Source: Paracyclopina nana
Lineage: Eukaryota > Arthropoda > Copepoda > Cyclopoida > Cyclopettidae
DNA length: 64,000 nucleotides
Direction: 5' to 3'
NCBI GenBank assembly: GCA_019096065.1
Contig: JAGUCH010000006.1
Location: 2,872,001-2,936,000, forward strand
Positions 12,430 to 25,148 of the stretch are shown piece by piece. The notes under the pieces are model-generated. The model saw only the letters and a list, made by a program, of their open reading frames with translations. It was not told the DNA's origin and did not search any database. The translations under genes and the position numbers were made by a program. Numbering within the stretch: the first letter of the stretch is position 1; each line of letters opens with the position of its first letter.

Positions 12430-14504
12430 TTAATTGTTTAAAGGAGCGGACAATTGTTTACGAATAACAGCTGGGATGTCAGCTGATTTGTTTTGATCAG
12501 GCTTACTTGGCAAATAGCTGAAGAATTTGTCATTTTTGCCAAACAAAGAGGCTTCAACCAGGGTTTCTGGCAGCTTTGCACCCAAAGTTTCTGGTAGCAA
12601 TGACACTGCAAAGGCACCAATGGCACACACCAGAAACATGATTAAGTAAGGCAGTTTGAGGTCAGTTGCACCCAAATAAATCACATAAGGCCCACCAATA
12701 CTGATAGTTTGTGAAATCAGAGTGGCAAAACCTAGCCCAGATTGTCTCACAGAAGTTGGAAACAGTTCAACGGCCTGTGAAAAAAACACCAAAATTAATG
12801 ATTTGCCTGGTTGAGAAAATGGTCATGGTACCTGGACATAGGACACCACAAATGTTCCTGAAATGTTCAGCTTGATCCACATGCATATGAATACTACCAA
12901 AGGGTTCAAATTGGGGTAGTACACTATCCACATGAGGGCAAAAAAGAGGACTGCATTTGTGGCCAAAAGGCAAAAATGTGACCACCGTCTGCCTATCTTA
13001 GAAAAAAATATTTTTTTTCAGAAATATCATTCGAATTTGAGTTTTTTAAAAATTACTTTGTCAGCCAAGTAGACAACTCCTACACATCCAGGGCCTTCCA
13101 CAAGTCCAAGTAAAAACATGTTCAAATATGTATTACCAGCCATGTTGCCAATGTTGATAACCAGCTGGTAGTAAACAAAAGCCGAAGCAGTGAAAGCAAT
13201 TGTCACACAAATGGTTCTTTTGGCCATTTGCCAATTTTTGAAGAGTGACAGGTATCCATAAGCAGTCTCCTTGTTTTCGTCTATGGCTTTTTGCAATTTC
13301 TCATCAATGTCAGCTGGAACTGGAGCTCTGTTGGTTTTGGCAATTTTAACCAGAATTTCCTTGGCTTCTTCCATTCTTCCGACAGTGACCAGCCATCTAG
13401 GGGATTCAGGCACAATTTTGAAAGAGAAAAATACAAATGTCATGGGAATGGTGCAAGCCACAGTGATCCATTTCCACCTCTGGATTAACCAGCCCAGTAA
13501 AGGCAATGCCATATTTCCCAAGGCCCAGGTGACGCAGCCAAGGCCAATAACGAAGGCTCTGGATTTCACACTGGAAATCTCAGTGGTAATGCTTAAAGGG
13601 GTTTGAAAGAGGGGCAGCATGCACGCAAAGGCCAAAATTTTCATTGCTGCATAAGCTCCATAATTATGTGAAACACCAATTTGTATCAGTTGGAAAATCA
13701 TCATGGCCAGGGTGGAGATGTAAAAGGCCAATTTGCGGCCTTTCAAGTCTGCCAAGTAGCTGAATATGGCTGTGCCCACAATGAGGCCAACACAGCCCAA
13801 CGTAAACAAATCTGTGGCTCTTGTGGCATAATCGCACACCCAATTATTGTCAGTGACAGCAGTGTCCAAAAACTCACTAAGCAAAATATAATTAAATTGT
13901 TGGCAGAGATTCGATTGGGAACTTGAATGAAAAATATCACTCAACCTTTTACTCACCTTTGGTCGTAGGACCAACCACCTATATCTTTGCACTGGATCTT
14001 AGCCAATTCTTGAGTCCCATTAAATTGGCCGCTCAAAAAGAAGGGCAAATTCGCTTTCGTCACATTGTACATAGAACATTGGCTTGCCCTCATCTAAAAT
14101 TAGCATTGAATTTTTAATATGAAATCAATGCTGAAAAGGTGGGAATCATTTCAGAAATGTAGCAATTGTCCAAACATAATTAATGTTAGCTTAAAAATTA
14201 CTTGAAAGTCAGGTCCTAATTCTTGGGGAAGGAACAGAGATTTCCATGTTTCCAAAGAAATGTTCAAAGTCAGTGGGTCAAATCCGTGTGGGGGCGTGCA
14301 CCAATGGTCTAAAAATTATTTCATGAACATAGGCGTCTAGTAGTGAAAAAATGGGTGCTTACCTGGAATTGCGAGGACGAATATTTGGCAGAGGAATGCG
14401 AATGGCATGAAGAAAAACAAGGGTGCCAAAAGGTAGTAAACAAGCCTTTTTTGGTACCATCCTGTGCCTTCGATTTCCTCCAATAAATCGTCAAATGCAC
14501 TCAT
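12430..14504 (-). CDS. SLC22-type organic ion transporter (major facilitator superfamily)
   Basis: Six exons give a complete 571-residue protein: 14363-14504, 14202-14308, 13957-14093, 13057-13876, 12832-12996, 12430-12774 (1716 nt, phases consistent). The layout is that of organic cation/anion transporters of the plasma membrane: an N-terminal helix (YYLLAPLFFFMPFAFL), a large Cys-containing extracellular loop encoded by exons 2-3, then the remaining helices of a 12-helix carrier. Family motifs are present: LADLKGRK after helix 2 (MFS signature), VPESPRWL after helix 6, and LLPETLGAKLPETL after the last helix. These are typical of Orct/SLC22 proteins, whose usual length is about 550 residues. 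Substrates cannot be predicted: organic cations, anions or carnitine are all possible. The gene lies between gene A and the tandem genes B-D; I see no functional link. Confidence 0.88.
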
Positions 14505-14637
14505 TCTGTTCGAGTGTTGGCGCTAATCAGAAATGGTCACATGCTTTTATCTTAAATCAAATGCGTGCGTGAGATAACGTTTTAAGGTTACGCTACACTT
14601 TTGAAATGTAAATATAGCCCTACATTTACAAACTTGG

Positions 14638-14792
14638 AGCCCGGTTCCAACAACAAAATAAGTATAGTATAAGTACGATTAACCAGTATAGTATGGTGCA
14701 GCTGAGCGCGCGAGCTAGCACGGACCATACTATACTTATAAGTATAAGTAAGGTGTCCATACTATACTGATTTTCATTGTTGGAACCGGGCT
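14638..14792. mobile_element. 155-bp foldback MITE-like element
   Basis: Perfect 16-bp terminal inverted repeats AGCCCGGTTCCAACAA (14638-14653) and its complement (14777-14792) enclose a second inverted pair, AGTATAGTATGGT and ACCATACTATACT, around a GC-rich centre (GAGCGCGCGAGC). The interior also has direct repeats of AAGTATA. There is no coding capacity and no clear target-site duplication. It lies about 130 bp upstream of the transporter start. Confidence 0.7.
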
Positions 14793-16474
14793 ATTAGAGC
14801 TGTGATATAATTATAAAGAAAAATATTTATTTTTTCATAATTTCAAAATGGAGCTTCTGGTTGATGTTGGGAACCACCCACAAATGTCAGTCACATCTTT
14901 TACAGGATATTGATTTGGAACTACTTCTCATGTGAGAGAGAAGTGCATTTGAAAATTCGCTGTGGGTTTCCAAATTACTGACAGCCAACTGACAGCTGAT
15001 TAAATTGAGAAAATCCTATTTGCTTTTCGCACAGTACAACTTCAAACTCCGAATTCCGTAATGTCAGCTATCATCAAACAAATACACATTATTAATTGCC
15101 CACAAAGTTAAGTAAACATGCAGTTTATCAAAGTTCCATTTTAGCGAGCTAGCCCTTGGCCAAAAAGGACACAAATAAAAATAAAAATAAATAAATGATA
15201 TTTTGGAGCCAGCCTTCGAATAAATATTGAGATTCCACCAAAGATTTGGGAAGCCCAAAAGTATTGAGCATTTGCCAAATGAGGCCATTGTTGGCTATCT
15301 CTAAGTGTTGTCACCTTTGTGATCCCCAAAGTAGTAGCCAATTAGATTATAGCTCACACGAGTCAGCACTCCCTAATTGCCCCACGTGTTCAGAAGTTAG
15401 TGAGCTTTACTGTTCTTTTTTGTCTGGGAAAATGTCAACTTTTGAAAATTATTTTCCAGCCTGGAAAAAGGAGCAGCTGACACCTCAGTCAATGCCTATT
15501 TGTCCATTTATTTCGCTTACACCCCATTTTATGGTTCATTGACATTGTATGAGTGAGTCCCTTTAGCTCTTCTCAAAGTCCAACTGTAAAGCTCTATAAA
15601 AGCCAGAAAAAAATCCATCCCCACCAGCCATGCATTGCAGCCTTGCAAAACAACCATGGCAACAGCATTTCAGTGTGTGTCGATATGCAAACCAAACACT
15701 ATGGATACACTGAATTTTTCCCATGTAAAAGTGCCTTAAATTAATGATTGAAAAGAAGACAATTTGTAAGCTCTTTTTCAAGCTTATTATTTAACTCTGA
15801 TCAACAGCAACTAATGCAATGTGAAATTAAGGTTGGGAGTTTTCGTTCCAGCTTTATTTCAATTACTTAGACAGAAAATCGCATGAAAACACTCGGTAAA
15901 AGGGAATGAATTCAGTAATAACGAACGAAAGTAAGGACAAGCTTTTTTGCTGCTTTTTACGTAAACAAAACTTTGAAGCACAATTTTTGTTGAATTAGAT
16001 TTTCTCTGGTCGGGAAGTGACCAGGTTTGTCACTTAGAGCGGCAAATTGCAAAGAACGGCGACTTTGTAGCATTATCCCAGCTTTGGCATATACATAAAG
16101 TAAGGCAAAGCACTGTAATACATAGAGTATTTTGCAGCTACACAGTCGAGCTGTTAAGAGGAAGTGCGTACAAAAGGCAAACGTTGCGTTGACTCCATAG
16201 CGGTAATAACACTCATGAATTTGAAGCATATAATAATATTGAGCATCACATCCAATGGATTGGTTGTGCACCATCCCTATCTATTTGGTATCATCTATTT
16301 TCAGATCACCACGTGCAAGAGTGGAACTAATTCTTGTGGGTGGATGAAACATTTTCTATGTATTTTTGGCGTGTAAAAAGAATTACCTAGCAGTCTGCTG
16401 AATATGGGAAAAATGTTAGCTTGGATTTTCTTTGCTTGGTTACAGTTATAGGCCAAACTTTGAGGCATTCAAAA
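14793..16474. other. intergenic region between divergent genes (SLC22-type and gene B)
   Basis: No gene is supported. The transporter starts leftwards and gene B rightwards, so the promoters of both should lie within about 14.5-16.5 kb. Short open frames here lack splice context. I could not single out a TATA box or initiator with confidence. Confidence 0.4.
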
Positions 16475-19400
16475 ATGGCTTATTTTAAGGTGTTTCTTCT
16501 CGTCCTACTTCTTAAACGAGGGAATTTTGTTGGTAAACATTTTGAGCAAAACAAATAACACAGTGATTATATTTTTTTTTATCAAGGTGGAGCTTCTGTG
16601 AGTGACTTTACTGCAATTGAGGTATAATTGGAAATAAGACTTACTAGGAAAAGGAACATTTCATGGATTATTTTTAGGTTGGCAATAATTGTTTGTATGT
16701 GTCCAACTACAAAATATGGCCTTATATTGGCAATGACATGACAACAAATGTGGCCAAATCTGCTTGCACTGATTTATACTTGGCTTTAGCTGTGTTAGAA
16801 AGCCCTGAGGAAAATAAAGCCCTGCAAGAATTTTCCAGTAAGCACTTCTTCTAATTAGCAACAAACTAATTTTAAGTGAAAAAAACTCTTAAGGATGTAA
16901 ACTTGCTTTACCTAAAAATGAAAATATTCTGATCAATTTGAATACCAATGGATTCAACCCAAGTGGATTGGATCAAGGCAAAAATTGCTACTTTCAAAAA
17001 GCTGATGGATCACATGAAGCCACAGATGTAGTATTTTTAATATGTATTATTGTGAGAAATTTTAAAGTTGCTTAATTGCTCATTAAGGATAAAAATTGCC
17101 AAGATTGGTTTACTGATGGTGAAGGCAAAACAACTGAGGCTGTGCACTTTGTGTGCAAGAAAAAAGCCAAGTGCGGTAAGTGACACAATAATACGTACTA
17201 CAGATTGATTTTTTTAAATATCAATGTTCTAGCTGAGTTGCCAAAGTGCAAAATAAGGCCCAAAGACCCTGAAAAATGTGACATTTATTTTGGAAAACTT
17301 AACTATGCAGATGCAAAAACTTACTGTGATGAAAGCTTTGGATACTTACCAAGAATGGTCAGTGAGCTAGATTACCAAATAATACCAGAAGGATCTTGGG
17401 TTGGCTTGACTACAGATGCAAATCCGTATGATCCTAATTGCTTTCAAAGATAATGCATATGAATGCATTCAATATTTTTTAGCATTCAGGTGTGTGGCAG
17501 CAGAAACATGGACAAAAAAGGAGTCTCACTGTGTATTGCAAGTCAGCAAAATTTCTATTGGGATGGGGGTAAAGTAATGCCCAAATTACCTCTAAGTTTT
17601 GACCAAGCTCGATTCATGAGAGACATGCATGTGGACACTGGTGAAAAATGCCTCATCAGAATAATTGGAATGATGCATGACCATGACTGTGACAGCATTC
17701 AACATTCTTATTGCACAATTGATCTTGGCCCAAAAGGAATGGGTCAAAATCTTGGTGAATATTTTTATGATGCAAACTGAGCTGCTCAAATTTTTTATAT
17801 GCAAAATCTCTTAACATATTCTTGCTAGCGCAACCCAATCATTTTGCTGGTACATTCACTTGTGCATCGCCTCCTGATCCACCAACAACTCCCAATATGA
17901 TATTAGACACAAATCAGCCTGATATTATGTGTACTGGACAGAAAGCAAGGTACACATGCAATGTTGGAGGCGTAAATGTTAGAGAGGTACTATTTTATTT
18001 TTTGAGACAGCATTGCAATGACAATTCAACAAAATTGATGTTAGGATGAACCCTCTAATTCACTTTTGGAAGTAGAATGCTCATCTAGTTTAACATATGA
18101 CATTCCAAGTCCTTGGCCTATTTGCATAGACAGACTAGACTGCCCAGAACCAATAGTTGATGACCTAACCATGAAGCATGATTGGAACAGCACAAAAGGA
18201 TTGACACCTGATTTTTCTATTACCTATGAATGTCTGCAGCCACACAAAAAAGTTATTTCACTAAATGACCTACAAAATGAAGTTGATAGCAACTTAGCAG
18301 AAATGTTAGCCATAAATTGCCAAATAAATGGAACTTATGACAAAAACATAAATGATTATGCCTGCACAAGATCATGTCCAGTCCAAAATGTGCCTGATCC
18401 CAACCTAATGAAACATGACTGGAACAACTCTGAAGCTAACCCAGAGATTTACCAAGAAGTGAGGTATTCATGCCGTTATGGTAGACATCTAGTTCACAAA
18501 AAAGATTTTGCAACTGGTAAGCCAACTTCATTTTTGGATGATCTCTTGACATTGTGTCAAATTGATGGCTGGCTGAACAATACAATTGGCGAGTACACTT
18601 GTACTAGAGGATGTGATGCTCCTCTCAATTACAGTGAAGTATTTGGCTATGACTGGGATCCATCAAAAGGGAGTGACATTGGAACAACAGTCAAGTAAGA
18701 AAATTATCTACTTTTAGAAGCTTCATTGAATATTGATGGATCAAGGTATGCATGCAACAACCCAAACAAAATGGTAGTTGACTTGACTGAAGATGATTCA
18801 CCTCTTAATAATACAGTTGAGGCCCAATGCTTATACAATGGTCAATATTCAATAGATATTGTTACCTTTGGCTGCACAGGTATCCCTTAAGTCAAGTTCA
18901 TTCAAGTATTGACAATTGCCTTTGTTTCATTCAGAATGTAATCGGAGAAATGATCCTCCAAATGGAAAAATTACTTGTGAATCAAGAAGGTATGAAGAAG
19001 GAAAAAGATGTGTGCTTGAATGTGACTCTGGATACATTCCTATAGAAAAGACATCAATGACTTGTAAATTTGATGCCTCACTAAAAGACTACATTTGGGA
19101 TGTCGACGAAGACCAATTTACTTGCATTGATCCCATTGCCCTTATTGTTGGTGGTGAAGATTCAGAGCAAAATTACTTGCGGGATGTGGAAGTTTTATCA
19201 CCAGGATTTGATTGTCCAGATGCCAAGATAGCACCATATCCACTAAAAGTCACAGGTGCTTCTGCTGGATTTGCTGAAGGTCAAACTTTAGTTTGTGGGG
19301 GAGGAGTTGTGTCTTACACTGATTGCATAACTGGCAAAGAACGAAGTCAAATTTGTGCTAGAAATATAGAATGTGTGACAACAGCTGGAGGCTCTAAATG

Positions 19401-20389
19401 GTGCACAGGCCCCAAAACTGATGCTTGTTACACTTTTGATCCATCAGGGGACCATGGATGGACACTGGCTGTTCGATTAAGAGCAGCTAGAGCTTATGCA
19501 GCCTCAGCAGTCACAAAAGATGGCTCTTTCTGGCTTATTGGAGGAACAGGGATCAAAGATATGCTGAAGTCATCTGAAAAGCTCAACTTTATTGGGTATG
19601 TATCTGAATAATAGATGACTAGCTGTTTTTGTTTCAGTTTTCTATTACTTATTTTTTGTGACACCCTTTGTATGAATTCTTAAATAGGGGACAATGGAGA
19701 AGGGCAATTGGGCCCTCATTACCTGTATCACTCAGTGGAGCATGTGCTTCGCCAATGAACTTAAATGAAGTGGTTGTAGCTGGAGGTTATTCTATGGAGA
19801 CATCAGATTACAATGAAAAGGCATACATTTTGGATGTCATAACTAAGACCTGGTACTCTAAACCTTGGTCAAAACTAAGAGCTGGACCTAGATTTGACAT
19901 GGCTTGCCATCAAGTCAATTGGAATGGAGAAAAAGTACTAGTAACTGCTGGAGGGTGGAACAATTCAGCAGTCGGGACAACTGAGATATTCAAGCCTACC
20001 TCTTTGAAATTTTCTGAAGTATTGTCCCATGACACCAGTCCACCTAGGGCAGCATTGCCAGTTCATATCAGATCATCAGTGATGACTGAGTTAGATTCTA
20101 CTTTAGTTCTGGCTGGAGGAGTGATTTGCACAGGGTACCACCATCCATTTAGATTTACCTTAAATTCAATTCTGAAGACTTTTTCTACAGGAATAGCAAG
20201 CAAAAACAAAATTGTCAAAGAACGGGAAAAGTCTACAGACTCATGAAGAACAAGACCACAAGCATAAATGGATATGATGCTGTTTGGGAAGAAGATGTCA
20301 ACAATCCTTTAAAATTTCCTAGATCAGGTCATGCGCTTTTAACTGTCCCGGTCACTTATGTTCCAAAATGCAAGAGGATCATTAATTGA
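16475..20389 (+). CDS. gene B: secreted C-type-lectin-like / sushi / Kelch protein
   Basis: Thirteen exons encode 1062 residues: 16475-16532, 16587-16621, 16678-16837, 16894-17027, 17088-17175, 17233-17425, 17483-17754, 17829-17986, 18045-18694, 18746-18879, 18935-19595, 19688-20134, 20191-20389. The signal peptide is about residues 1-20 (FKVFLLVLLL). Two Cys-rich C-type-lectin-like domains cover about 32-158 and 159-310; the second has SWVGLTT. About five sushi-type modules cover about 320-690; the last is the most canonical (CESRRYEEGKRCVLECDSGY, then W and C). A Kelch-type propeller fills about 690-1062 with LIVGG, LIGGTG, VVAGGY and VTAGGW strands. Many N-x-S/T sites fit an extracellular glycoprotein. 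It is the first of three tandem copies. The propeller could bind protein or carbohydrate; the ligand is unknown. Confidence 0.87.
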
Positions 20390-20471
20390 GGGAAACAGGA
20401 TAAAACTACAGCATTGAATGTCAATAATCATTCCAAATGTGCAAAACAAAATGGTGAAGCAAAACATGATG

Positions 20472-20477
20472 AATAAA
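20472..20477 (+). promoter_or_regulatory. poly(A) signal of gene B
   Basis: AATAAA lies 83 bases after the stop codon of gene B and about 200 bases before the start of gene C. The two genes therefore have separate transcript ends. Confidence 0.6.
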
Positions 20478-20683
20478 TAACACAAATCACACTTTTGGCC
20501 TCTGCCTGCCTAAAAGACAGATTAGCAATACTTTCCCAACAAACAAGGCCAACAAAGCGCCTTTACTTATTCATTGAAAGCAATCCCCAAATCCCCATAG
20601 TAGCCTCATATAGTTATATCAAACACTACAACTGATAAAGCTATGATTGACTTGTTTGCCTCAGTCAATCGCTGCTCAGCAAA

Positions 20684-23600
20684 ATGACAAGAGCCATATT
20701 TTGTTTGGCAATCTTGGCCTGTTCTGTAGAGGCTATAGACATAGAAGCATTTAAAACAGTTGAAGTACAAATCAAGTCTAATGCCCTGTTCATCTACAAC
20801 GACTATTTCAGTCGTAACTTTAGCACTCTTACAAAAAATTGTCGTTATTCTAAAACGACAAAAATTGTCTTAGGTCAGCGTAAGACCAGTCGTTAGCGTA
20901 CGTATCAGGTAAGCGCGTTAGTCAAGTAAAGCGCATGCTGGCTAGGGCTGACTAAATCAATTTTGATTTGCCTTTGCCTTCCAACCTTCCACCCTTCCTT
21001 TGGTTTTGTCTACCCTAACGTAAGGACAAGTCTTACAGCAAGTAAAGCCAGCCTGCTAGGGTTGACTAAGATATTCTACTAGGTCTATCATTTCGGTGGA
21101 TTCTTTCCAAAGTTGCATTAGTTTAGTCAATCCTAGGGAGATCGCTAAAATAACACCAGTCCTTACCAGCTACGGCTGCTAATAGAAATTCGTGGAGCTA
21201 CGACAACTTTTTTCGTTAGGTAAGACAAGTAAGTTAAGAAAAAGTTGAGTAGATGAACAGGGCATAAATGCTTCTTTTAGAAGTAATCATTCCTTGCTTT
21301 AGGTAAATGGGAAATGTTTGTATGCTTCAGTTTATAAGCTTTGGCCCTACCAGAATAATGATATGACCATAAACCATGCCAGATCAGCTTGTGATGAAAT
21401 TGGTCTAGAGCTTGCAAAGATGGAATCAAATGATGAGAATTCCGCTCTAAAGCAATTGATAAGTATATCTAACAGTTATGCAAGTCAGGAAGTACTTATT
21501 CTTTACTATGACTCCCATTCAGGATGCTATATGAAAGATGCCATTGGTACTGAAGATGATATATTGATTGACTTTGGAACAAGCTTTAATCCTAGTGGGT
21601 TATCTGCTGGATCTAATTGCTATTTCCAAAATCCAGATGGGTCCCATAGTTCTTCAAATGTAAAATTCTTTTTTTCTATAAACTTACTTTTTTATGTCCC
21701 AACTCTGTAATAATAGAATGATAATTGTCAAGATTGGTTTAAAGATTCAAATGGCATGGTAACTAAGCAAGTTAATTTTGCTTGCAAGAAGCATGCTCCA
21801 TGCAGTAATTTTTGATTTGGTATTTATCTACATTAGATCCACAATTTCACTTTTCATTCATAGATGCCTTGCCAGGTTGTGAATACAGGGGTGGACAAAC
21901 TGACAAGTGTTACTATGACTTGGGGCAAACAACTCATGCCGGAGCAGTTTCCCAATGTAAAGCAAAAAAGGGATACTTGCCTAGAATGACAACTCAAGCT
22001 GAAAGAGATGCATTGCCTGAATATACATGGGTTGGCTTAACTTCTAAAGCTCCCTCGTAATACTTGCACTTTTGCCAATATATGGATGAGAGTAAAATTA
22101 CTAACTTAGGTTGACCAATTGTGATGGAGTAAGCATATGTATAGCTACAGGAAAAAACTTTTTTTGGGATGGGAATGGAGTTGTCCCAGACTTACCATTA
22201 AATATCAACCAAAATCCATTCATGAAAGGCTTGCAATTAGATCAAAATTCACCTTGTAATAGATACAGATGGGACATAGTCAGAGATGCAACTTGTTCCA
22301 TCAACAATCAGGCTTTTTGTGTTCTACCTCTAAATGGCCAGGGTGTTTCTGCTAGCATAAGTACTTCAATGTATCTTTTGTGTATTGATTAAAAAAAATT
22401 ATATTAGCTCAACCTGACTACACTTTTAACTCAATGGTATGTGGTACACCTGATGCTCCTCCACTTGCCTCAAAAATGCAATTAAACTCAAGCCAACCTG
22501 ACATAATGTGTCCAGGAACAAAAGCAAGATATGTTTGTAATGCTGGAGGAGTCAATATAAGAGAGGTTTAATATTATATCACAATTGCTTAGCTAATTAC
22601 AGATATATCCCTTCCAGGATGTCCCTAGTAAAAGTTCACTGGATGTTACTTGTGGAAATAACCTTCAATACACTTATCCAAATCCTTGGCCAGTGTGCAC
22701 AGATAGAGTTGATTGTCCAGCTCCTGATTTAGATGATACAATAATGAAGCATGACTGGACAGCTGCAACAGGTTATAGACCTGAGTTCTCAGTCACATAT
22801 ACTTGTCTTTGGCCAAATAAGAAAATTGTTTCAAAAAAAGACCTCAGCCTAAATATTGCTTCAAATCTTCATGACTCTCTTGTTTTGCATTGTCAACTTG
22901 ATGGAACTTATGATGATGATATTTTGAGTTATGCTTGCACTCGGCCATGTCCATTTCCTAGCTTGCCAGAACCAGACCTAATGGCTCATGATTGGCCACT
23001 TAATGACACGAAGCCAGAAATTTTCCAAGAGGTCAAGCACAATTGCTTAAATGGCAGGCATCTTGTTCGCAAAGATGCATTTAAAACAGGGGCTCCCACA
23101 CCATTGCTGTCTGAAGTTATGTCCTCATGTCAGCTGAGTGGGTGGTTGAATGAATCAATTGGATCCTACACATGTTCAAGAGGTTGTGATCCTCCTCTGA
23201 ACTATAGCGAAATATTTACGTTTGATTGGAATCCCACAAAAGGAAGCGATATTGGAACAATTGTGAAGTTGTGTCTGACCAAATTATAACTCACTTGAAT
23301 TTCACAGTGATCTTCTAGGTACACTTGCTTGAACCCAACAAAGTTTGTAGTAAATTTAGTTGAGGAAGACACTCAGCTCCATGCAATATTTGCAACTACA
23401 TGTCTTTACAATGGACAGTATGATGATAATATTGAAAACTATGGCTGCACTGGTTCTTTTTCTCATTTACTAACCGGAAAAGAGTATTGATTTTCTCATT
23501 TCATTTAGAATGTACAAGGAGACCAGACCCGCAAAATGGAAAAATAGTTTGTGAATCAAAAAGGTATCAAGAGGGGAAGGCATGTGTGCTGCAGTGTGAT

Positions 23601-24940
23601 AGTGGTTACATCCCATTGAGTAAAAGCTACATGCTATGCAAATTTGATGACAAGTTACATGACTACGTTTGGTCTGTTGATGAATCTCAATTCAGATGTG
23701 TTGACCCAATAGCATATGCTGTGGGTGGCCAAAGTCAAGATTTACGATACCAAAGCTCCATTGAGATTGTTGCTCCTGGATACAACTGCTCCCAAGCAGA
23801 AGTGGCTGATTATCCACTAAAAATCTATGGGGCAGTTGCTGCCTTCATAGACGGACAAACAATAGTATGTGGTGGTGCTGTAGAGCAATACATTGATTGT
23901 TCACTTCACACTGAAAGAAGCATACTTTGTGAAAAAAATGTTGAATGCATTGAGACAAAGGGAGGTTCTAGGTGGTGTACAGGTCCAAAAACTGATGCTT
24001 GTTACACTTATGATCCCATTTTGACAAAGGACTGGTCATTGGCAATAAAGCTGAAATCTGCGAGAGCACATGCTGCCTCAACAGTTTCATTAGATGGCAC
24101 TTTTTGGGTTTTAGGTGGAGCTGGGTCCACTGAAATCCTTAAAAGCTCAGAAAAGCTAACTTATCACAGGTGCAAAATGCTTTCAAATTGTGTAGTATTA
24201 TAATTATTAGTAATGTCTATAGTGAGGTGTGGAAGAATAAGCCTGGAGTTTCATTACCATTACCTTTAATTGGAGCTTGTGCAGCACCTCTGAACATTCA
24301 AGAAATTGTGGTATTGGGAGGGTTCACAAGTTTGACTTACGATTTCATTGAGGAAGTTCATATTCTAAATGTAGCAACAAATACATGGTACAAAAAACCT
24401 TGGGCCAAACTGTATGGAGGACCTGGATTTGACATCAGTTGCTCATTAGTGCGTTGGAGCATGAAGACTTTTGTTTTGGTTGCTGGAGGCTGGAACAATA
24501 CTGCTAATATGGATACTGCTTTATTTGATACAACAGCTTTGAAATTCTCCCCTGTAATGAAGAAAGAAACTACAACCACTAGGAGGCCTTTGTCATTCCA
24601 GCTAAGATCTGCAGCCATGACTGAGCTTAACAAAAAGCCAACTTTGGTTGGAGGGGTTACATGTTCAGGGTAACCATAGTACACCCAAACCCCAATAGAA
24701 AATTGATCATTTATTTATTTTTCAAGGAAAGACAAGCAGAGACAAATATGTGAAAGGACAGGAAAAGTTTTTCAGCTAACCATGACAGAGGGAACTTTAT
24801 TCACAAATGGAACTGATGCTTATTGGAAAGAGGACAGTGAGAATAGAATGAACATTGCTAGATCAGGACATGCGCTAGTATCTGTTCCCAAAGATTTTGC
24901 ACCAAAATGCAAAAGGAATACAGTTGTACCACCTGCCTAA
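20684..24940 (+). CDS. gene C: secreted C-type-lectin-like / sushi / Kelch protein
   Basis: Twelve exons encode 1057 residues: 20684-20764, 21303-21462, 21523-21659, 21717-21804, 21864-22056, 22110-22360, 22408-22565, 22618-23267, 23319-23452, 23509-24169, 24223-24669, 24727-24940. Six exon lengths (193, 158, 650, 134, 661 and 447 nt) are identical to gene B, marking B and C as the closest pair. The signal peptide (RAIFCLAILACSVEA) sits in one exon where B uses two. The domain order matches B, with TWVGL in the second lectin-like domain and VVLGGF and LVAGGW in the propeller. Intron 1 is enlarged by a MITE (20782-21265). The donor after exon 8 is weak (GAA|GTTGTG) but keeps phase. There is no truncation or frameshift. 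Confidence 0.87.
20782..21265. mobile_element. Harbinger-like MITE in intron 1 of gene C
   Basis: This 484-bp element has perfect 16-bp terminal inverted repeats, TGCCCTGTTCATCTAC at the left and the complement at the right end. It is flanked by a TAA trinucleotide on both sides (20779-20781 and 21266-21268). A TWA target-site duplication is the hallmark of PIF/Harbinger transposition. No transposase frame is present, so it is non-autonomous. It makes up most of the 538-bp intron, where paralogous introns are under 70 bp. Confidence 0.8.
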
Positions 24941-24947
24941 AAAATTG

Positions 24948-24953
24948 AATAAA
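24948..24953 (+). promoter_or_regulatory. poly(A) signal of gene C
   Basis: AATAAA starts 7 bases after the stop codon of gene C, giving a very short 3'UTR. The start codon of gene D lies about 195 bases further on. Confidence 0.6.
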
Positions 24954-25148
24954 AAACCCAGATTACCTGATGATTCTATTCTAAATATCCAATTGATGAC
25001 CCTGCTCATGAATTTTTAAAGCAGACATGAGATTTATTGCATGCAGTTAATAAATTGCAGCTCAATAATTACTTCCTATGGTCACTATAGAAACTTGCAC
25101 TGTGAGTCACCCAAATTTTTCTAGTATTGTCTCAGAATTCAATGAGCA

